DNA of 64,000 nt from the NCBI RefSeq assembly GCF_000332275.1, contig NZ_CM001776.1, positions 3,289,737 through 3,353,736 of the forward strand, in the 5' to 3' direction. Positions 45,729 to 55,799 of the stretch are shown one piece after another (positions within the stretch are counted from its first letter, which is position 1; each line of letters opens with the position of its first letter). This DNA is from Synechococcus sp. PCC 7336. Lineage in GTDB: Bacteria; Cyanobacteriota; Cyanobacteriia; Thermostichales; PCC-7336. The translations under genes and the position numbers were made by a program. The notes below the pieces were generated by a model that worked only from the letters and a program-made list of their open reading frames with translations, had not been told where the DNA came from and ran no database searches.

Positions 45729-47039
45729 CTAGCGATAGTCTTGCACTTGGACATTGCGGAGGCGGGCTTCGGGACGGATGAAGCGATCGAGTTGGGCTTC
45801 GAAAAATTCCCGGTTGGCCTGTAAGTGTCTGGGATTGGGATCGTCTAGGGGATAGAGCAATGCAGCACGCAAAGCTTGAATGACAGCGGAGGTGACGTTG
45901 TACATCGATCGCTGAAATGTCACCCCAATTTGGCTGAGGATATCGTCTTCCCCCCGGCAATGTTTTCGATAGTCGTCTAGCAAATATTGCGGCAAGAAGT
46001 GCATCATGTCTTGCATCAGCAATGTGGGGGGAATGCCAGCGGTCCCGATGGGGAAGACATCGGCGTAGAGAATGCCGTAATGAAAGTCCTTTTGCTCGGC
46101 AGGCACTTGATTCGCCTGAGCGTTGTAGGACTTTGTGCCCCGGAAGGGGGAGGTGCGATAGAAGATCGCCTCGACGTAAGGGAGCGCCGCCTCGTAGAGC
46201 CACATAAAGCCCTTCGATTTGGGGATAATCTCGTAGCGATCGCCGCGAATGTAGACGTGGTGGTAAATGGGGCGAGCGGCAACGGCAAAGATGCCATCCA
46301 CTAAAAACTGCATCGCCTCCGGCACGCTGGCGAGCTTGCCCTCGTCGTAGAGATCCGACATCTCGAAAAAGACCGGTGCCATCACTTCCCAAAACAACCC
46401 CAAATTGGAGTAATAGGAGAGCTGTCTCACCTGCTCCAAAAACATATCGGGGAAGAGCTTGTACAGCCCCAACATTAAAGGATTGCCTTGGAAATAGGCG
46501 CGGATGGCCAGATCGGCGTTAGCTCGGTATTCCTCGCTATCGAGATAGCGATCGAACTTGTTGGCGGGCTCGTACATGTGCCGGTGCCACAACATCGCTC
46601 GCATACAAGACTCGGCAAATTCCATGTTGATGCGATCGTGCCAGAGATGGTGCAAGAGCTTGGGGACTTTACGCTGGAGTTCGCCTTGACGAACGAACTC
46701 CAAGAGTTCTGGGTGGGCGGACGCATCGCCGCGCCATACCCTCAGATCCGCATCGTCCCCCGCATAGTGGTTGTGCAACTCTAAATAGTCTTTCGGGAGG
46801 AAATATTTGAAGGCAGGCAGTGGGTTGAGAAACACTCGCTCGGCGATGTAAAGCAAATTGCGCCAGTAGAAGTCCATCGGCACGGCATAGGCTTTGTAGA
46901 TGCCGATAATTTGCTTCAGGTTCTCGGGGTTGTCCGGCAGCATCGAGCCCCCCGCTTCGAGGCGGTGAACGATGTCGCGAAACTCGTGGGTGGAGGGGGG
47001 CAAGGCGATCGCGCGATCGCGGGTCGTGTCTGTCACCAT
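45729..47039 (-). CDS. cupA: CO2 hydration protein CupA (ChpY)
   Basis: A 436-residue cyanobacterial protein that, bound to the NDH-1MS complex, drives hydration of CO2 to bicarbonate as a carbonic-anhydrase-like subunit. 'THEFRDIVHRLEAGGSMLPDN', 'IYKAYAVPMDFYWRNLLYIAE', 'DRINMEFAESCMRAMLWHRHMY' and 'YVEAIFYRTSPFRGTKSYNAQ' are Cup/Chp family blocks with many conserved His/Arg/Glu. ATG 47039 is used; the frame opens at TTG 47087. Gene order ndhF-ndhD-cup-cupS favours CupA over the constitutive CupB. Confidence 0.9.
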   Translation of the reverse strand: MVTDTTRDRAIALPPSTHEFRDIVHRLEAGGSMLPDNPENLKQIIGIYKAYAVPMDFYWRNLLYIAERVFLNPLPAFKYFLPKDYLELHNHYAGDDADLRVWRGDASAHPELLEFVRQGELQRKVPKLLHHLWHDRINMEFAESCMRAMLWHRHMYEPANKFDRYLDSEEYRANADLAIRAYFQGNPLMLGLYKLFPDMFLEQVRQLSYYSNLGLFWEVMAPVFFEMSDLYDEGKLASVPEAMQFLVDGIFAVAARPIYHHVYIRGDRYEIIPKSKGFMWLYEAALPYVEAIFYRTSPFRGTKSYNAQANQVPAEQKDFHYGILYADVFPIGTAGIPPTLLMQDMMHFLPQYLLDDYRKHCRGEDDILSQIGVTFQRSMYNVTSAVIQALRAALLYPLDDPNPRHLQANREFFEAQLDRFIRPEARLRNVQVQDYR

Positions 47040-47111
47040 GGCATGTTCCAATAATTCGCTATGAGTCAGAGTTTTGTGGGGAGACAAGAGTCGATCGCAA
47101 TCAGAGTTCCC

Positions 47112-48677
47112 TTAGAGGCGGGTAGATTGGGTTGCCAAGTCGGAGGGGCGATCGCCATCAGCCCAATTGAGGCTCAACTGTGGAAAGACACCTTCCTGCA
47201 CAAATGCATTGACAGGCTCTGAGGGAACTGCCGCTACCATCGCCGCAGTTGTGGACTCACTCCAGCGCACTAACCAAGTGGGCTGGATGCCCAAAAAGAG
47301 AATAACGATCGCCAACGTCAGGGCCGGCACCCGCTCCCGCCATTCCACCTTGGGGAAATAGGCGATCGCGTTATCCAACTTGCCGAAGCAGGTACGGTTG
47401 AGCAAAATCGCGAAGTACACCGTCGTCAAACCGCTGCCCAGGACGCACAACAGCGTTTGCACCGGAAAGACACGGTAGCTCCCCTGAAACACCAGAAATT
47501 CTGAAATAAAGCCCACCAAACCGGGAATGCCAGCACTGGCCATACCGCTCAGCACCAAGAGAGCCGCCACCATCGGCAAGCCTCGAACCGGATTCATCAG
47601 ACCATTCAATACATCCAGCTCGCGGGTGCCCACCTTGGCCTCAATCACCCCCACCAGATGGAACAGAATCGCCAAAATCAAACCGTGGGCCACCATTTGA
47701 GCCACCGCCCCCACCAAACTGAGGGCCGTTAGCGCCGCACCTCCGAGCAGGATGTAACCCATATGTCCGATGGAACTGTAGGCCACCATCCGCTTGATGT
47801 CCTTCTGGGCGATCGCCACGAAAGCCCCGTACAGTACACTCACCGTCGCCCAAGTTGCCAAATAGGGAGCCACCGCCGCCCAAGCTGCGGGGAACAGTCC
47901 CAAGCCAAAGCGCAGCACTCCGTAAGCACCGAGCTTGGCCAACACCCCCCCCAACAGGATCGCGACAGGAGTAGAGGCCGCAACGTAGGTGTCTGGCAAC
48001 CAAGTATGTAGGGGCACGAGGGGAATTTTGATGCCAAACCCCACCATCAGCAAACCCAACAACACGAACTGCAATCCCAACGGCAAGCTTTGGCTCAGCA
48101 GCGCATCGTACGAAAAGCTAGACGCCCCCCCAAACCAGACGATCCCGAGAAACGCCGCCAGAATCAGCACCCCCGAGAAAGCGGTGTAGAGCAGAAACTT
48201 GGTCGCGGCATAATTGCTCCGTTCCCGTTCCCCCCAAACGGCAATTAACAGGAACAGGGGAATCAACTCCACTTCGTAGAAGAGGAAAAACAGCAATAAG
48301 TTTTGGGTGGTGAAGGCACCTGCTACCACCCCACTGACCAAAAGGATGAGCGAGTAATAGAGGCGAGGCCGCTCGATCGCTTCTACAGTGCTGTAAATGG
48401 CGATCCAAGTCAGAAGACCATTTAACACCAGCAGCAATAGCGACAGCCCATCGACCCCCAGCTCGTAGTTCAAGCCCAAGATCTCGATCCAAGGAACGAA
48501 CTCGACAAACTGCACGAGGGGGTTGGTGAAGTCAAACTGACTGACCAGCCAGAGGGACCACAGCGCCATTGCGCCACTGACGCTCAGGGCTATAAGCTTC
48601 AATCTCGCGATCGGAAAAGGCAGATAGCCGATCGCAATCCCACCGAGAATTGGCAGCCAGATGAGAGCGCTGAGCAT
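47112..48677 (-). CDS. ndhD3: NDH-1MS subunit NdhD3
   Basis: Membrane antiporter-like subunit of the CO2-uptake NDH-1 complex, 521 residues with about 14 transmembrane helices. Core elements of the proton-translocating family are present: 'NYELGVDGLSLLLLVLNG', 'FFLFYEVELIPLFLLIAVWG', 'GFGIKIPLVPLHTWLPDTYVAA' and 'KRMVAYSSIGHMGYILLG'. ATG 48677 (MLSALIWLPILGG) is the family-like start; residues coded upstream to 48767 are unlikely. The D3 rather than D1/D4 assignment follows from the neighbouring cupA-cupS genes. Confidence 0.9.
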   Translation of the reverse strand: MLSALIWLPILGGIAIGYLPFPIARLKLIALSVSGAMALWSLWLVSQFDFTNPLVQFVEFVPWIEILGLNYELGVDGLSLLLLVLNGLLTWIAIYSTVEAIERPRLYYSLILLVSGVVAGAFTTQNLLLFFLFYEVELIPLFLLIAVWGERERSNYAATKFLLYTAFSGVLILAAFLGIVWFGGASSFSYDALLSQSLPLGLQFVLLGLLMVGFGIKIPLVPLHTWLPDTYVAASTPVAILLGGVLAKLGAYGVLRFGLGLFPAAWAAVAPYLATWATVSVLYGAFVAIAQKDIKRMVAYSSIGHMGYILLGGAALTALSLVGAVAQMVAHGLILAILFHLVGVIEAKVGTRELDVLNGLMNPVRGLPMVAALLVLSGMASAGIPGLVGFISEFLVFQGSYRVFPVQTLLCVLGSGLTTVYFAILLNRTCFGKLDNAIAYFPKVEWRERVPALTLAIVILFLGIQPTWLVRWSESTTAAMVAAVPSEPVNAFVQEGVFPQLSLNWADGDRPSDLATQSTRL

Positions 48678-48733
48678 AAAAACACACTTAATATAGGTGA
48701 ATAAAGGTAAATTTATTACTAATTGCACAAAAC

Positions 48734-50587
48734 TTAAGGCGAGAATAGCCGCAAGATGACCGGCCATTCGAGCGCAATCAAAATGCCGGCGCCGCCGAGG
48801 GCAATCGTCAAGATGTAGGCTTGTCCCTGACCGCTGTTCCCGTATTTCAGGGTTTCGCCGCTAAACAGGGAGCCCAGGCCCACTAAATTAACAATGCCGT
48901 CGACGATGAAGCGATCGAACCAATCCATGAATCGGGAAGCGATATCGACCCCCAACACAACCGTGGCGCGATACAGGTTCGGGGTATAGAGGTCGTAGGA
49001 GAAAAAGTTTTGCAAACCGCGCCACGGTAATTGGACCGGCTTGGGGATAGCCGAACCGACGTACACCCAAGCTCCAGTCCCAATCCCGATCGCGCTGGAC
49101 AAGCTCAACGCGGCGATCGCCGTCAAGTTCAAACTCCCCCAACCGGACAACAGCGACACGCTATTCAGAATCAAGGGCAAATGCAGCGTCAGTCCCATCA
49201 GCACCGTCATGGGCAACGTCACCAACCAAATATTCTCGGGAGAACGCTCCGACATGGGCTTGACCGGTCCGGCAAAAATCAACCCGAATTCCCGCATCAT
49301 GCTGAAGGCGGTCAGCCCTACGACGCCTAACACGATCGCCGCCAAGAGGGGATAGCTTTCCCAAAGGCCATCTATCAGAGTTCCTAACGCCCAGAATCCC
49401 CCTAACGGCGGCAGACCCACCAACCCGGCCACCCCCACCAAAAAGCACAGACCCGAGACCGGTCGGCGACTCCACAACCCACCCAACTGTCTGAGGTCTT
49501 GGGTAATGTTGTTGAGAATAATCGAGCCCGAAGTGGCAACCAAGAGAGCCTGGGCCAGTGCATGGCTCAGAATCAACAGCAATGCGGCCTCAGGCTGGTG
49601 GGTTCCTACGGCAATGAACACCAACCCCATATAGGTACTGACGGTGTAGGAGAGGGAGCGCTTGACGTCAACTTGAGCAATGGAAATCAACGTAGCGGCG
49701 ATCGCGGTAGTCGCTCCAATCGCAGTCAGAACAGTCGGAACCACTGGAGATAGAGACAAGACGGGCTCTAACTTGATGAGAACCCAAGCGCCAGTAGCCA
49801 CCACAACTGAGTTGCGCAAGATCGTACTGGGCAGCGGCCCTTCCATCGCTTCGTCTAACCACAAATGCAGTGGCAGTTGGGCACACTTACCCATCGGTCC
49901 GGCAATCAAGGCCAAGCCCAACAACGTCGCAGTGGCAGGTTGTAGGTCAGCGGTCTGAGCCCATTGCGCCAACGCTTGAAAATTCCAAGTGCCCGCTAGA
50001 GGATAGAGGGCCAATACCCCCATCAACAGAAATAAATCCCCAACCCGCTTAGTGAGAAACGCATCTCTAGCCCCCGTCACCACCAACGATTGATTCAACC
50101 AGAAGCCCACAAGTAGATAGGTTCCTAAGGTGAGAATCTCTAGCAGAATGTAACTAAATAAGAGAGAATCGCACAGAACTAATCCACACATGCCCGCTTC
50201 GAACAGGGAGAGAAACCCGAAAAATCTGGCCCAGCCCCAATCCATTTCTAAATAGCCGATCGCGTAGAACTGGCTGAGAAAATTGAGACCGGCGATGAGT
50301 GTAGTGGCTGCCACTATCAGGGCTGAAACTTCCAATGGAATGCTGAGTGTCAGGTCGGCAACCTGCAACCAGACCAGCTCGAAATGGAGAGGCGGATGCT
50401 GCCAAACGGCAGGAAAAGCAAGGGTGCCGTGTAACAGCGCCAGGAACGTCGTGAAGAGGTTGACGTAGCCTGCTGGTCGGGGGCCCGTCCGCCGCATAAT
50501 GCCGGGGGACCAGAACAAAGACAGCAGCATTCCCATGAAGGGATAGCAGGGCACTAACCAAAATGAATCCGCAAAGAACTCGGACAT
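48734..50587 (-). CDS. ndhF3: NDH-1MS subunit NdhF3
   Basis: A 617-residue antiporter-like membrane subunit (NuoL/NdhF family) and first gene of the operon. 'LSQFYAIGYLEMDWGWARFFGFL', 'FSYILLEILTLGTYLLVGFW', 'LIAGPMGKCAQLPLHLWLDEAMEGPLP' and 'VKRSLSYTVSTYMGLVF' carry the channel residues. Compared with respiratory NdhF1 the key loop reads 'MEGPLPSTILRNS', as in the F3/F4 CO2-uptake forms. The last about 100 residues form the lateral helix region. It should be induced at low CO2 through NdhR/CcmR, but I found no clear operator. Confidence 0.9.
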   Translation of the reverse strand: MSEFFADSFWLVPCYPFMGMLLSLFWSPGIMRRTGPRPAGYVNLFTTFLALLHGTLAFPAVWQHPPLHFELVWLQVADLTLSIPLEVSALIVAATTLIAGLNFLSQFYAIGYLEMDWGWARFFGFLSLFEAGMCGLVLCDSLLFSYILLEILTLGTYLLVGFWLNQSLVVTGARDAFLTKRVGDLFLLMGVLALYPLAGTWNFQALAQWAQTADLQPATATLLGLALIAGPMGKCAQLPLHLWLDEAMEGPLPSTILRNSVVVATGAWVLIKLEPVLSLSPVVPTVLTAIGATTAIAATLISIAQVDVKRSLSYTVSTYMGLVFIAVGTHQPEAALLLILSHALAQALLVATSGSIILNNITQDLRQLGGLWSRRPVSGLCFLVGVAGLVGLPPLGGFWALGTLIDGLWESYPLLAAIVLGVVGLTAFSMMREFGLIFAGPVKPMSERSPENIWLVTLPMTVLMGLTLHLPLILNSVSLLSGWGSLNLTAIAALSLSSAIGIGTGAWVYVGSAIPKPVQLPWRGLQNFFSYDLYTPNLYRATVVLGVDIASRFMDWFDRFIVDGIVNLVGLGSLFSGETLKYGNSGQGQAYILTIALGGAGILIALEWPVILRLFSP

Positions 50588-50926
50588 GTAAAGTCGTAAC
50601 CTCTAGTGACCGGCGACTCAAAAACTGTCAGTTTAATCTTCGAAGCATTATCCCTTAGCACGAGCGTAGGCTCGTGATAGACAATCGTTAAGATTTATTT
50701 CTATGAAAGAATTATAGGCTTACTTTTGGGAGGTGCCAATTTGAAAAATCATTTAAAAAGCTAATCTAAACGATTATCCTGCGGTCGTTCGAGAGGTAGA
50801 ACGGCAACGAGTTGACTCCGACAGAGGCTAGACGGTAGCCTGAAAGGCAAATCGGGCATGGCTTTCAGCGATTGATAGAACTAGATGGCGACAGGCATTC
50901 AGATTGCCCCGATCGCCCCTAACGGT
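50588..50926. other. Upstream region of ndhF3 operon
   Basis: A 339-base gap separates ndhF3 from the 3' end of fcl, both minus-strand genes, so the operon promoter lies here. A hairpin CACGAGC-GTAG-GCTCGTG (50659-50676) lies about 70-90 bases before ndhF3. I searched by eye for the TCAATG-N10-ATCAAT type NdhR site and did not find a match. No gene is seen. Confidence 0.45.
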
Positions 50927-51895
50927 TTAATCTGCAGTTGAACCAGACCCCAAAAAGTCAGCATAAGCCAGCGCAATGCCTTGTTTGAGCTGAGTTTTGG
51001 CCTTCCAGCCCAATTGGTGCAAGCGCGACACGTCCATCAGCTTGCGGGGGGTGCCATCGGGCTTGTCAGTATTGAACGTTAGCTCGCCCGCAAACCCCAC
51101 CACCTCGGCGATCGCCTCCGCCAGCTCGCGAATGCTCAGATCTTCCCCCACCCCAATATTGACAAACTCGCCGATCTCTCGGGCAGAACAATTCTCCATC
51201 AAATAAACACAAGCATCGGCCAAATCGTCGCTGTAGAGAAACTCCCGCAGCGGTTTGCCCGTTCCCCAAATTTCTACAGTGGACTGCCCTGCTTGCTTTG
51301 CCTCGTGCATTTTGCGGATTAAGGCAGGCAGAACGTGGGAGTTTTGCAAATCGTAGTTATCCCCCCGACCGTAAAGGTTGGTGGGCATGACGCTAATATA
51401 CTGGGTGCCGTACTGGCGGTTGTAGGCACCGCACATCTTAATGCCTGCGATTTTGGCGATCGCATAGGGCTCGTTCGTTGGTTCCAGGCTCCCAGTCAGT
51501 AGATATTCCTCCTTCAAAGGCTGCGGCGCGAGTTTGGGATAGATGCAGCTCGATCCGAGGAACAACAACTTCTTCACCCCCGCCAGAAAGGCAGAGTGAA
51601 TGGTATTCATTTCGATCGCTAAATTTTGATAGAGAAACTCGGCAGGATAGGTGTGATTGGCGTAAATGCCCCCCACCTTCGCCGCCGCCAACATGACGCA
51701 ATCGGGCTTCACCTGTTCAAAAAACGCCCGCACGGCAGCTTGGTCGATTAAATCCAGTTGCGATCGCGTTCGGGTCGCAATCGAGCTATAGCCGCCCGCC
51801 TGCAACCGCCGCACCAAAGCCGAACCCACCAAGCCGCGATGACCGGCCACAAACACGGTATCGGACGGGGTCATGCCGCTATTCGTGATAGTCAT
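50927..51895 (-). CDS. fcl: GDP-L-fucose synthase
   Basis: SDR-family epimerase/reductase, 322 residues, last step from GDP-4-keto-6-deoxymannose to GDP-L-fucose. The NADP site is '[18 protein letters not shown]', with catalytic Ser in 'FLGSSCIYP', YxxxK in '[13 protein letters not shown]', and the family block '[23 protein letters not shown]'. The start at 51895 overlaps the upstream gmd by 17 bases; ATG 51874 is an alternative that would leave no overlap. It feeds fucose to envelope polysaccharide. Confidence 0.95.
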   Translation of the reverse strand: MTITNSGMTPSDTVFVAGHRGLVGSALVRRLQAGGYSSIATRTRSQLDLIDQAAVRAFFEQVKPDCVMLAAAKVGGIYANHTYPAEFLYQNLAIEMNTIHSAFLAGVKKLLFLGSSCIYPKLAPQPLKEEYLLTGSLEPTNEPYAIAKIAGIKMCGAYNRQYGTQYISVMPTNLYGRGDNYDLQNSHVLPALIRKMHEAKQAGQSTVEIWGTGKPLREFLYSDDLADACVYLMENCSAREIGEFVNIGVGEDLSIRELAEAIAEVVGFAGELTFNTDKPDGTPRKLMDVSRLHQLGWKAKTQLKQGIALAYADFLGSGSTAD

Positions 51896-52967
51896 ATGCT
51901 GAGTATCCGTGATCTTTCACTAAGCGATCGCGTTTGGCCGACTTCAGATCTTCGCGCACCATTTCCGCCACCAACTCTTCAAACTTGACGGTCGGGGTCC
52001 AGCCCAACTGCTCGCGAGCCTTGGTCGGATCGCCTAACAGCGTTTCCACTTCTGTCGGGCGATAGTAACGGGGATCGACCGCCACAATACAATTGCCATA
52101 CTCGTCATAACCTTTTTCCGCCGTACCGCTGCCATCCCACTTGATGCTAATGTCCACCTCATTCAAGGCCGCTTCCACAAACTCCCGCACACTATATTGC
52201 TGGCCGGTTGCAATCACGTAATCGTCGGGCTCCTGCTGCTGCAACATGCGCCACTGCATTTCCACATAATCGCGGGCGTGGCCCCAATCCCGTTTGGCAT
52301 CCATATTGCCCAAATACAAACAGTCTTGCAGGCACAATTTGATGCGAGCGACGGCACGGGTGATTTTGCGGGTGACAAAGGTTTCGCCGCGCACGGGAGA
52401 CTCGTGGTTGAACAAGATGCCATTACAGGCATACATGCCGTAGGCTTCGCGATAGTTGACCGTAATCCAGTAGGCATAGAGCTTGGCCACGGCGTAAGGC
52501 GATCGCGGATAAAACGGCGTGGTTTCGGTTTGGGGAATTTCTTGCACCAAGCCGTACAGCTCTGAGGTGGAGGCTTGATAAAAGCGGGTTTTGTCTTCTA
52601 ATCCGAGAATGCGAATCGCTTCCAAAATACGCAATGTGCCGATGCCGTCGGCGTTGGCGGTGTATTCGGGGGTTTCGAAGGAGACGGCGACGTGGCTTTG
52701 GGCGGCCAAATTGTAAATTTCGTCCGGCTGCACCATTTGGACAATGCGAATCAGGTTGGTGGAATCGGTCAGATCGCCATAGTGCAGGAAAAAATTGCGC
52801 TCGGGTTCGTGGGGATCTTGGTAGAGGCGATCGATCCGATCGGTGTTGAACAGAGAAGCTCGTCGCTTGATGCCGTGAACCTCGTACCCTTTCTGCAAGA
52901 GCAATTCAGCCAGATAGGCACCGTCTTGCCCGGTAATGCCTGAAATGAGTGCAACTTTTTTGGTCAT
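51879..52967 (-). CDS. gmd: GDP-mannose 4,6-dehydratase
   Basis: Extended SDR enzyme, 362 residues, converting GDP-mannose to GDP-4-keto-6-deoxymannose. '[25 protein letters not shown]', '[15 protein letters not shown]', '[16 protein letters not shown]', catalytic '[15 protein letters not shown]' and '[17 protein letters not shown]' are all typical of Gmd. ATG 52967 is chosen; the frame opens earlier, at 53069, without family similarity. It forms a two-gene operon with fcl. Confidence 0.97.
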   Translation of the reverse strand: MTKKVALISGITGQDGAYLAELLLQKGYEVHGIKRRASLFNTDRIDRLYQDPHEPERNFFLHYGDLTDSTNLIRIVQMVQPDEIYNLAAQSHVAVSFETPEYTANADGIGTLRILEAIRILGLEDKTRFYQASTSELYGLVQEIPQTETTPFYPRSPYAVAKLYAYWITVNYREAYGMYACNGILFNHESPVRGETFVTRKITRAVARIKLCLQDCLYLGNMDAKRDWGHARDYVEMQWRMLQQQEPDDYVIATGQQYSVREFVEAALNEVDISIKWDGSGTAEKGYDEYGNCIVAVDPRYYRPTEVETLLGDPTKAREQLGWTPTVKFEELVAEMVREDLKSAKRDRLVKDHGYSAYDYHE

Positions 52968-53211
52968 TGGCTTGCGTTGAACGGGAAAAAGGGTGAATGG
53001 ACTGAATCCCAAAGAGAGCAGTGGCTGGTTCGAAAGCTTGTTTAGCAATATCACGTTTCCGACCGGCAAGCTATCTTCGAGATTGCATCGCGCAATGATT
53101 GCATTGTCCGATCGCCAAGAAAGCGCTAGTCCAATCCCTAAAGTACCCAGTCTCCACTGATGGACGCCTGTCTGCTAGCAGGTTCTTAAGTCACGAAAAG
53201 CTGCTTCAGTT

Positions 53212-55632
53212 CTAATCTTGAATGACGGGGGTCGAAGTCCGAGGTAACAGACGTCCGCCGCTCTCGCCACTCGATACAGATTGATTGAGTGAGTCCGTCG
53301 GGTCAGCAGGGGGGATTGCCACCGCCGCTGCAGGAGTGCTGGGGGCGACTGCGATCGCCACCGCTTTGACCCATGAATTGCCCGCACTATCCGTCGCCTG
53401 CAAGGTCACCGTCAGGGAACTGTCCCCCACTTGCAACTGTTCTTCCCCCTGCAACGGCACATTACCGGGCACCGGCAGCAACTGCACGACGGTTCCTGCC
53501 CCACCAGCAACTTTCCAGACTAGCGGTAGGGTCTGACCGGCGATCGCATCGATCTGAGGGGCTGTTTGACCGTCAACGGTAAATACATCAATGCTGAGTG
53601 CCGGTTCGATCGCGATCGGCCCAATTTGATGGGGAGCCGCCTGCGAGGTGGGTGTCCCGCTGGGGCTCAAGGAGAGTTGAAATGAATATTGGCCGACAGC
53701 GCTCGGTAATGTGGGCACTCCCTGACAGATCAACATGCCATTGAGCGTACACACATCCTGTAATTCAGCGGGTAACCCTCCAACCAAGGAAAAGGTCTGC
53801 CCCAGATTGGCGAGCGCCTTTCCCGCCGCATCCAGCGGGACGATTGAAACCTGCTGTAACTGCGCGGCATTGTCGATTGTCCAATCCAGAGCGATCGGTC
53901 CCGGTTCGCTCGCCTCTGCGGGTGCGGGAACCGCTGTGCCAGCTATAGCAGCCTCAGGCTCTGTTGCCTCAACCGCCACCGTGTAGCTGGGTTGAGTGGC
54001 CGCAAAGGCGATCGCGGTGGGGGGAGGAAGTACGCTGACTAACTCGGTTTGCAACTTGGGCAGGGGTTGTTCGCGACTGCGTTGGGGAATCAGGGAAAGC
54101 TCGAATTGGTAGTTAGCCGCCAGACGGGCATCGGTCGGCACGTTGCGACAGTCTAAGAACTGACGGGTGCCGCTACAGAGGTTCTCCAGCCCGACAGGAA
54201 TACCGTTCTCAATCGCATAGGTACGCGGATTGCTGAGCACCTCCCCTTGAGGCGATCGCCCCACCACCACCAGCGATTTGAGCAAATGGGGGCGGCGGAT
54301 GCGCCAATTGAGATGAACGGCATCGCCGCTAGTCACGGCATATTGCGTATCGGTAGCCGCAAAAGTCGCGATCGCCGGGACTGCTCGCGATCGCACCAGC
54401 AGCCAAATCGCAACGGCAATCAAAAGCAAGATCGCCACCGCCACTTGACCCACCACTAGCCCGAACTGCCACCAGGGACGGGGCAACCACAACAGATTGC
54501 CGGGAAACACTTGTATCGGTAGGGGACGATTGTCCGCATCCTCCAGTTCGATCGAGAAATTGATGCTGCGACCGCCCCGCCAGGGCTGCTTTTTAGGGGG
54601 GTGGGGGATGGCTTCCAGGATGGCAGTGCCCCGTTGCTGGGGGGGGAGGAGGAGGCGATCGCGATCCCAAAAAAATTTGCACGCGGCGTCCTCTTCTAGA
54701 GAGACGGCCCGCAAGATAATCTCGCGATCGCTATTTCCCTCATTCGAACACTGCACCTGGTAGCGGGCGGGGCCAGTGCGCACCATCGTCTGCAACGGTC
54801 GAAAATTGACTTGTACGTCATAGATGGGCAGGACGGTTAGGTACACCAACTCCAATAACGACAGATCGGGATTGTTCTCGGAGATGAGCTGGAGAGTGGG
54901 AACATAGCCCCCTGCCCGCGCGATTTCTTGCTTGTCCTTGTTGTTGGGGGGCTTGAGAGTGACTGAGATGAGTCCCCTCTCGCCGGGATTGAGGGGCAAA
55001 TTGCTGGCAGGCACGAGTGTACCCAAACCGGCGGGTTCTTCGGGGTAGTCAATCTCCACCCAAGCAGCGGGCCAATCTTTACAGATCAGGCGCAGGCGAT
55101 CGACCCGTGGGGAGCGGTTCTGCACCGTTACCTGCAAAAAAAGCAGTTCCCCCGGCAACAGTTCGGCGGGGTTGTCTGCCCGCGTGACGGGTTGGACGCG
55201 AAAGGTGGGCCGAGCCAACTGTTCCGCAGCCCGGACGGGTTCGGCGACCTGTAGGGTCAGCTCTTTTCGGAAGGGGGTGCTGCGGGCATCCGGCTGGCTC
55301 TTTTCGATGTAGACCGAATAGTCATACTGGCTTGCCATCGCATTGACGGGGATGGCGAATTCGAAGACCACCTCGCCACTTCGATCTCCTGCCAGCGATA
55401 GATGTTGAATGGGCTCTCGACACCACTCTTGCAGTGGGGGCGTCAAGGCATCGATCCACAAGTCGAGGGAAACCCCCTCTTCTAATTGGTTGGCGACCGT
55501 CACCCGCAACTGAAAAAATCGACCGGCCTCAATCCGATCGCGCCCCGACGAGCTCAAAAAGACTCCTAATGGTTCCCGTTGCGGCAGCAGGGATTCTGGA
55601 GTCTCAAATGGGTTGATGGAACCGTTGGACAT
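53212..55632 (-). CDS. Large single-pass membrane protein with Ig-like modules
   Basis: An 806-residue cyanobacterial protein of unknown role. There is no signal peptide. Residues about 20-385 form beta-rich modules on the N-terminal side ('FFQLRVTVANQLEEGVSLDLW', 'LFLQVTVQNRSPRVDRLRLI', 'RYQVQCSNEGNSDREIILRA'), like CARDB/alpha-Ig repeats. They are followed by one transmembrane helix ('VAILLLIAVAIWLLV', around 400) and three further beta modules each preceded by a Cys-containing turn, with a proline/alanine-rich tail. ATG 55632 is used; TTG 55635 is upstream. It is probably an envelope scaffold. Confidence 0.65.
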   Translation of the reverse strand: MSNGSINPFETPESLLPQREPLGVFLSSSGRDRIEAGRFFQLRVTVANQLEEGVSLDLWIDALTPPLQEWCREPIQHLSLAGDRSGEVVFEFAIPVNAMASQYDYSVYIEKSQPDARSTPFRKELTLQVAEPVRAAEQLARPTFRVQPVTRADNPAELLPGELLFLQVTVQNRSPRVDRLRLICKDWPAAWVEIDYPEEPAGLGTLVPASNLPLNPGERGLISVTLKPPNNKDKQEIARAGGYVPTLQLISENNPDLSLLELVYLTVLPIYDVQVNFRPLQTMVRTGPARYQVQCSNEGNSDREIILRAVSLEEDAACKFFWDRDRLLLPPQQRGTAILEAIPHPPKKQPWRGGRSINFSIELEDADNRPLPIQVFPGNLLWLPRPWWQFGLVVGQVAVAILLLIAVAIWLLVRSRAVPAIATFAATDTQYAVTSGDAVHLNWRIRRPHLLKSLVVVGRSPQGEVLSNPRTYAIENGIPVGLENLCSGTRQFLDCRNVPTDARLAANYQFELSLIPQRSREQPLPKLQTELVSVLPPPTAIAFAATQPSYTVAVEATEPEAAIAGTAVPAPAEASEPGPIALDWTIDNAAQLQQVSIVPLDAAGKALANLGQTFSLVGGLPAELQDVCTLNGMLICQGVPTLPSAVGQYSFQLSLSPSGTPTSQAAPHQIGPIAIEPALSIDVFTVDGQTAPQIDAIAGQTLPLVWKVAGGAGTVVQLLPVPGNVPLQGEEQLQVGDSSLTVTLQATDSAGNSWVKAVAIAVAPSTPAAAVAIPPADPTDSLNQSVSSGESGGRLLPRTSTPVIQD

Positions 55633-55799
55633 CAAAATTTAGACCGTCGATACATCCGTCACTCAATTCATCTGCCAGCGATGCACTTACGATATCCGAG
55701 ATCGCTCCCTGCCAGATCGCTCCCCACAAGATCGAAGCGACTCTCCGTTCTCGTATGACCGAATGCTACTGTCGATAAGGATTGTATTCGACTTCTTTT

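Noticed and set aside
50588-50926. NdhR/CcmR operator before ndhF3
   Set aside because: I could not find a TCAATG-N10-ATCAAT match by eye; only an unrelated 7-bp hairpin is present.
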